64,000 bases of DNA from Petrotoga mobilis SJ95 (GTDB taxonomy: Bacteria > Thermotogota > Thermotogae > Petrotogales > Petrotogaceae): the NCBI RefSeq assembly GCF_000018605.1, contig NC_010003.1, forward strand, positions 720,501 through 784,500. Direction: 5' to 3'. Both the position numbers and the translations under genes were made by a program. Shown one piece after another: positions 62,392-64,000 of this stretch. The stretch's first letter is position 1. Each line of letters begins with the position of its first letter. The notes beneath the pieces were generated by a model. It saw only the letters and a program-made list of their open reading frames with translations. It searched no databases and had not been told where the DNA came from.

Positions 62392-63405
62392 CTATACGAT
62401 CAATCCTTGAATAGCGTTAAAAAAATAACCTACAATAATAATACCCATGGTGCAGATTGCGATAAATAATGCCAAGAGCTCCGGTTTGATAGCTTTGCGC
62501 AACATAATCATAGATGGTATAGACAGCGTTGTGACCGCCATCATAAACGAAAGAACGGTGCCTAGGTCAGCTCCTTTAGATAATAGAGCTTCTGCAATTG
62601 GGATTACACCAAAGATATCGGCATACATTGGTATGCCGACAAGTGTGGCTAAAACAACTCCAAACGGATTTTTACTACCGAGAACGGAGTTAATCCATTC
62701 TCCGGGAATCCAGTTGTGAATAATGGCGCCAATGCCTACACCAATCAAGATATATGGAAACACCTTTTTAAAGGTGGACAGCATTTGGCCCCTAGAGTAG
62801 ACCAGTCTATCCTTTCTTGTCAGGTCGGGTGCTTCTATATCTACATTTCCAGCCATCATAATAAAGCTTTCAACGTACTTCCCCATTCGTAATTTTTCTA
62901 TAACCGTACCACCTATTACTGCGATAATCAATCCGAGTATTACATACACGACTGCAACTTTTGCTCCAAAAATACTCATAAGTAGAAACAGCGACCCTAG
63001 GTCGACCATAGGGGAAGAGATAAGGAACGAGAAAGTTACTCCAACTGGAAGGCCTGCAGATGTAAAACCAATAAACAAAGGAATGGATGAACAAGAACAA
63101 AAAGGCGTTACCGTGCCTAGTAAAGCCGCGACAGAGTTAGCACCGAGACCTTGAAATCGGCCTAATATTTTCTTGCTGCGTTCTGGTGGAAAAAAGCTCT
63201 GAATGTAACTGATAAAGAAAATCAGTAAACACAGCAGTATGATTATCTTAATGACATCATAGACGAAAAACTCGATGCTACCACCTATGCGGGTAGATGT
63301 ATCCACTCCTAGACTTGAAAGGATCTTTCCAATCAAGGTATCAAGCCATTTCATGCCAAGAAGCTGATATTGAGTAAAATCCCAAATCTCTTTTAATATT
63401 TGCAT
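62392..63405 (-). CDS. DUF318/UPF0718 (ArsP-like) permease
   Basis: 337 residues with about eight membrane helices. Hallmark GTVTPFCSCSSIPLFIGFTS and ISSPMVDLGS. Some relatives (ArsP) export trivalent organoarsenicals; for others the substrate is unknown. GAGG before the ATG. The upstream palindrome 63434-63455 suggests ArsR-type control. Coupled with the CPKC protein downstream (198-nt gap). Confidence 0.88.
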   Translation of the reverse strand: MQILKEIWDFTQYQLLGMKWLDTLIGKILSSLGVDTSTRIGGSIEFFVYDVIKIIILLCLLIFFISYIQSFFPPERSKKILGRFQGLGANSVAALLGTVTPFCSCSSIPLFIGFTSAGLPVGVTFSFLISSPMVDLGSLFLLMSIFGAKVAVVYVILGLIIAVIGGTVIEKLRMGKYVESFIMMAGNVDIEAPDLTRKDRLVYSRGQMLSTFKKVFPYILIGVGIGAIIHNWIPGEWINSVLGSKNPFGVVLATLVGIPMYADIFGVIPIAEALLSKGADLGTVLSFMMAVTTLSIPSMIMLRKAIKPELLALFIAICTMGIIIVGYFFNAIQGLIV

Positions 63406-63433
63406 TCTAGGAAAACCTCACATATGATAATAA

Positions 63434-63455
63434 CATATCAAAAATATTTGATATG
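63434..63455. promoter_or_regulatory. ArsR-type palindromic operator
   Basis: CATATCAAA-AATA-TTTGATATG, a perfect 9-bp inverted repeat with a 4-nt spacer, about 30 nt before the permease start. It resembles ArsR/SmtB operators in form. No ArsR gene lies in the window. Confidence 0.6.
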
Positions 63456-63701
63456 ATATTATTATATGAATAAAATCAAAATTTGTCAATATGTTGTGAT
63501 TATAATCTTCAACTAGGCACTCATAACTCAGCTGTTACCCAATGTCCCGAAAGAGACTTTTTTTACATCTGGGATTATAAGTCACTGCTTTCAAAAGAGA
63601 TTATTGCTACTTATTATTCTTGAATACTTTTTATTTGAAATTTCTTCTATATTGTTGTATAATTTAACGGTTAAAAAATCGTTTGCGTGAGGAGGAAAAA
63701 C

Positions 63702-64000
63702 ATGAAAGTTTTAGTGATCAACTCAGGGAGTTCTTCGATTAAATATCAACTTCTTGAAATGGATACAGAAAAAGTTTTAGCCAAAGGATTGGTCGAAAGA
63801 ATAGGTATAGAAGGGTCCAGAATTATCCACAGAAAAAACGAAGAAAAATATGTTATAGAGAAGGTTATAAAAAATCATGAAGAAGGTTTAAAAGAAGTTT
63901 TAGATCTCTTGACTTCTGAAGATTACAAGGTTATTTCATCTCTAAAGGAAATAGATGCAGTTGGACATAGAGTGGTGCACGGGGGTGAAAGATTTTCTTC
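63702..64000 (+). CDS. ackA: Acetate kinase (partial, 3' end outside window)
   Basis: N-terminal 100 residues: MKVLVINSGSSSIKYQLLEM (acetate-kinase signature 1), LAKGLVERIG, AVGHRVVHGGERF. It makes ATP from acetyl phosphate in fermentation. GAGGAGG lies before the ATG. Confidence 0.96.
   Translation, partial: MKVLVINSGSSSIKYQLLEMDTEKVLAKGLVERIGIEGSRIIHRKNEEKYVIEKVIKNHEEGLKEVLDLLTSEDYKVISSLKEIDAVGHRVVHGGERFS

Noticed and set aside
1..64000. CRISPR array
   Set aside because: No set of regularly spaced identical 20-40 nt repeats was seen in the window.

Overview
The window is low-GC bacterial DNA and most resembles a Petrotoga-like member of the Thermotogota. The signs are a trimeric NADH/ferredoxin [FeFe]-hydrogenase operon (hydC, a small ferredoxin, hydB, hydA), a probable mannosylglucosylglycerate-type glycosyltransferase, the Ogg2 DNA glycosylase, an ODP/soluble MCP pair, and strong GGAGG ribosome binding sites throughout. 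The genus is inferred from gene content, not from a search.

Region 1 (1-22544) is an accessory island. It holds two intact copies, and one decayed copy, of what looks like a peptide-signalled RiPP cassette. Each intact copy has a large regulator with an internal helix-turn-helix (8744-10447 and 20826-22544, + strand). Divergent from each regulator is a 47-residue secreted peptide ending in ESW (8221-8364 and 20335-20478). The peptide gene leads a minus-strand cluster with Cys-rich sactipeptide-like precursors (3046-3231; 18710-18874; 19814-19978), two radical SAM enzymes per cluster, and an ABC exporter. Cassette 1 uses a three-part ABC-2 transporter and cassette 2 an ABC exporter with fused domains. 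The promoters of the ESW peptides are conserved, and a TATTATAC leader box recurs upstream of ESW1 and of two precursors. The two regulators share 555 bp of identical DNA covering the HTH while their N-termini differ. The working model is a cell-density signal (ESW peptide) sensed by the regulator, which controls production of a thioether-bridged antimicrobial peptide.

The island is heavily scarred. It contains a remnant of a third regulator (1638-1765), a group II intron with a dying maturase (2017-3025), an IS21-family element (11248-13743) inside the tail of an ABC exporter remnant with a visible target duplication, an IS110 transposase fragment (about 19211-19760), a truncated HepT beside an MNT nucleotidyltransferase, and a radical SAM gene broken or frameshifted at a slippery A-AAA-AAG.

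Region 2 (22545-27170) has two MFS transporters and an ABC exporter on the minus strand. Region 3 (27280-37100, minus) carries a membrane chemoreceptor, a glycosyltransferase, an HI0933-type flavoprotein, a cytoplasmic MCP overlapping a di-iron ODP sensor, a BMP-family binding protein, tRNA-Arg, a YraN protein and gatC. Region 4 (37284-45600, plus) has Ogg2, an FmdB zinc ribbon, tRNA-Lys, infC-rpmI-rplT behind a terminator-bearing leader, cysC-sat, and a csoR-copA-copZ copper operon. Region 5 (45668-58244) has a lipid kinase, a frameshifted phospholipase/nuclease, a sugar ABC operon facing an alpha-mannosidase, and the hydrogenase operon. Region 6 (58402-64000) has two tandem Gfo/Idh/MocA dehydrogenases, an SDR, a redox-disulfide protein, a DUF318 permease, and the start of ackA.

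A short hairpin-forming repeat occurs four times between co-directional genes, always in the same orientation relative to transcription and about 40-58 nt before the next start codon.
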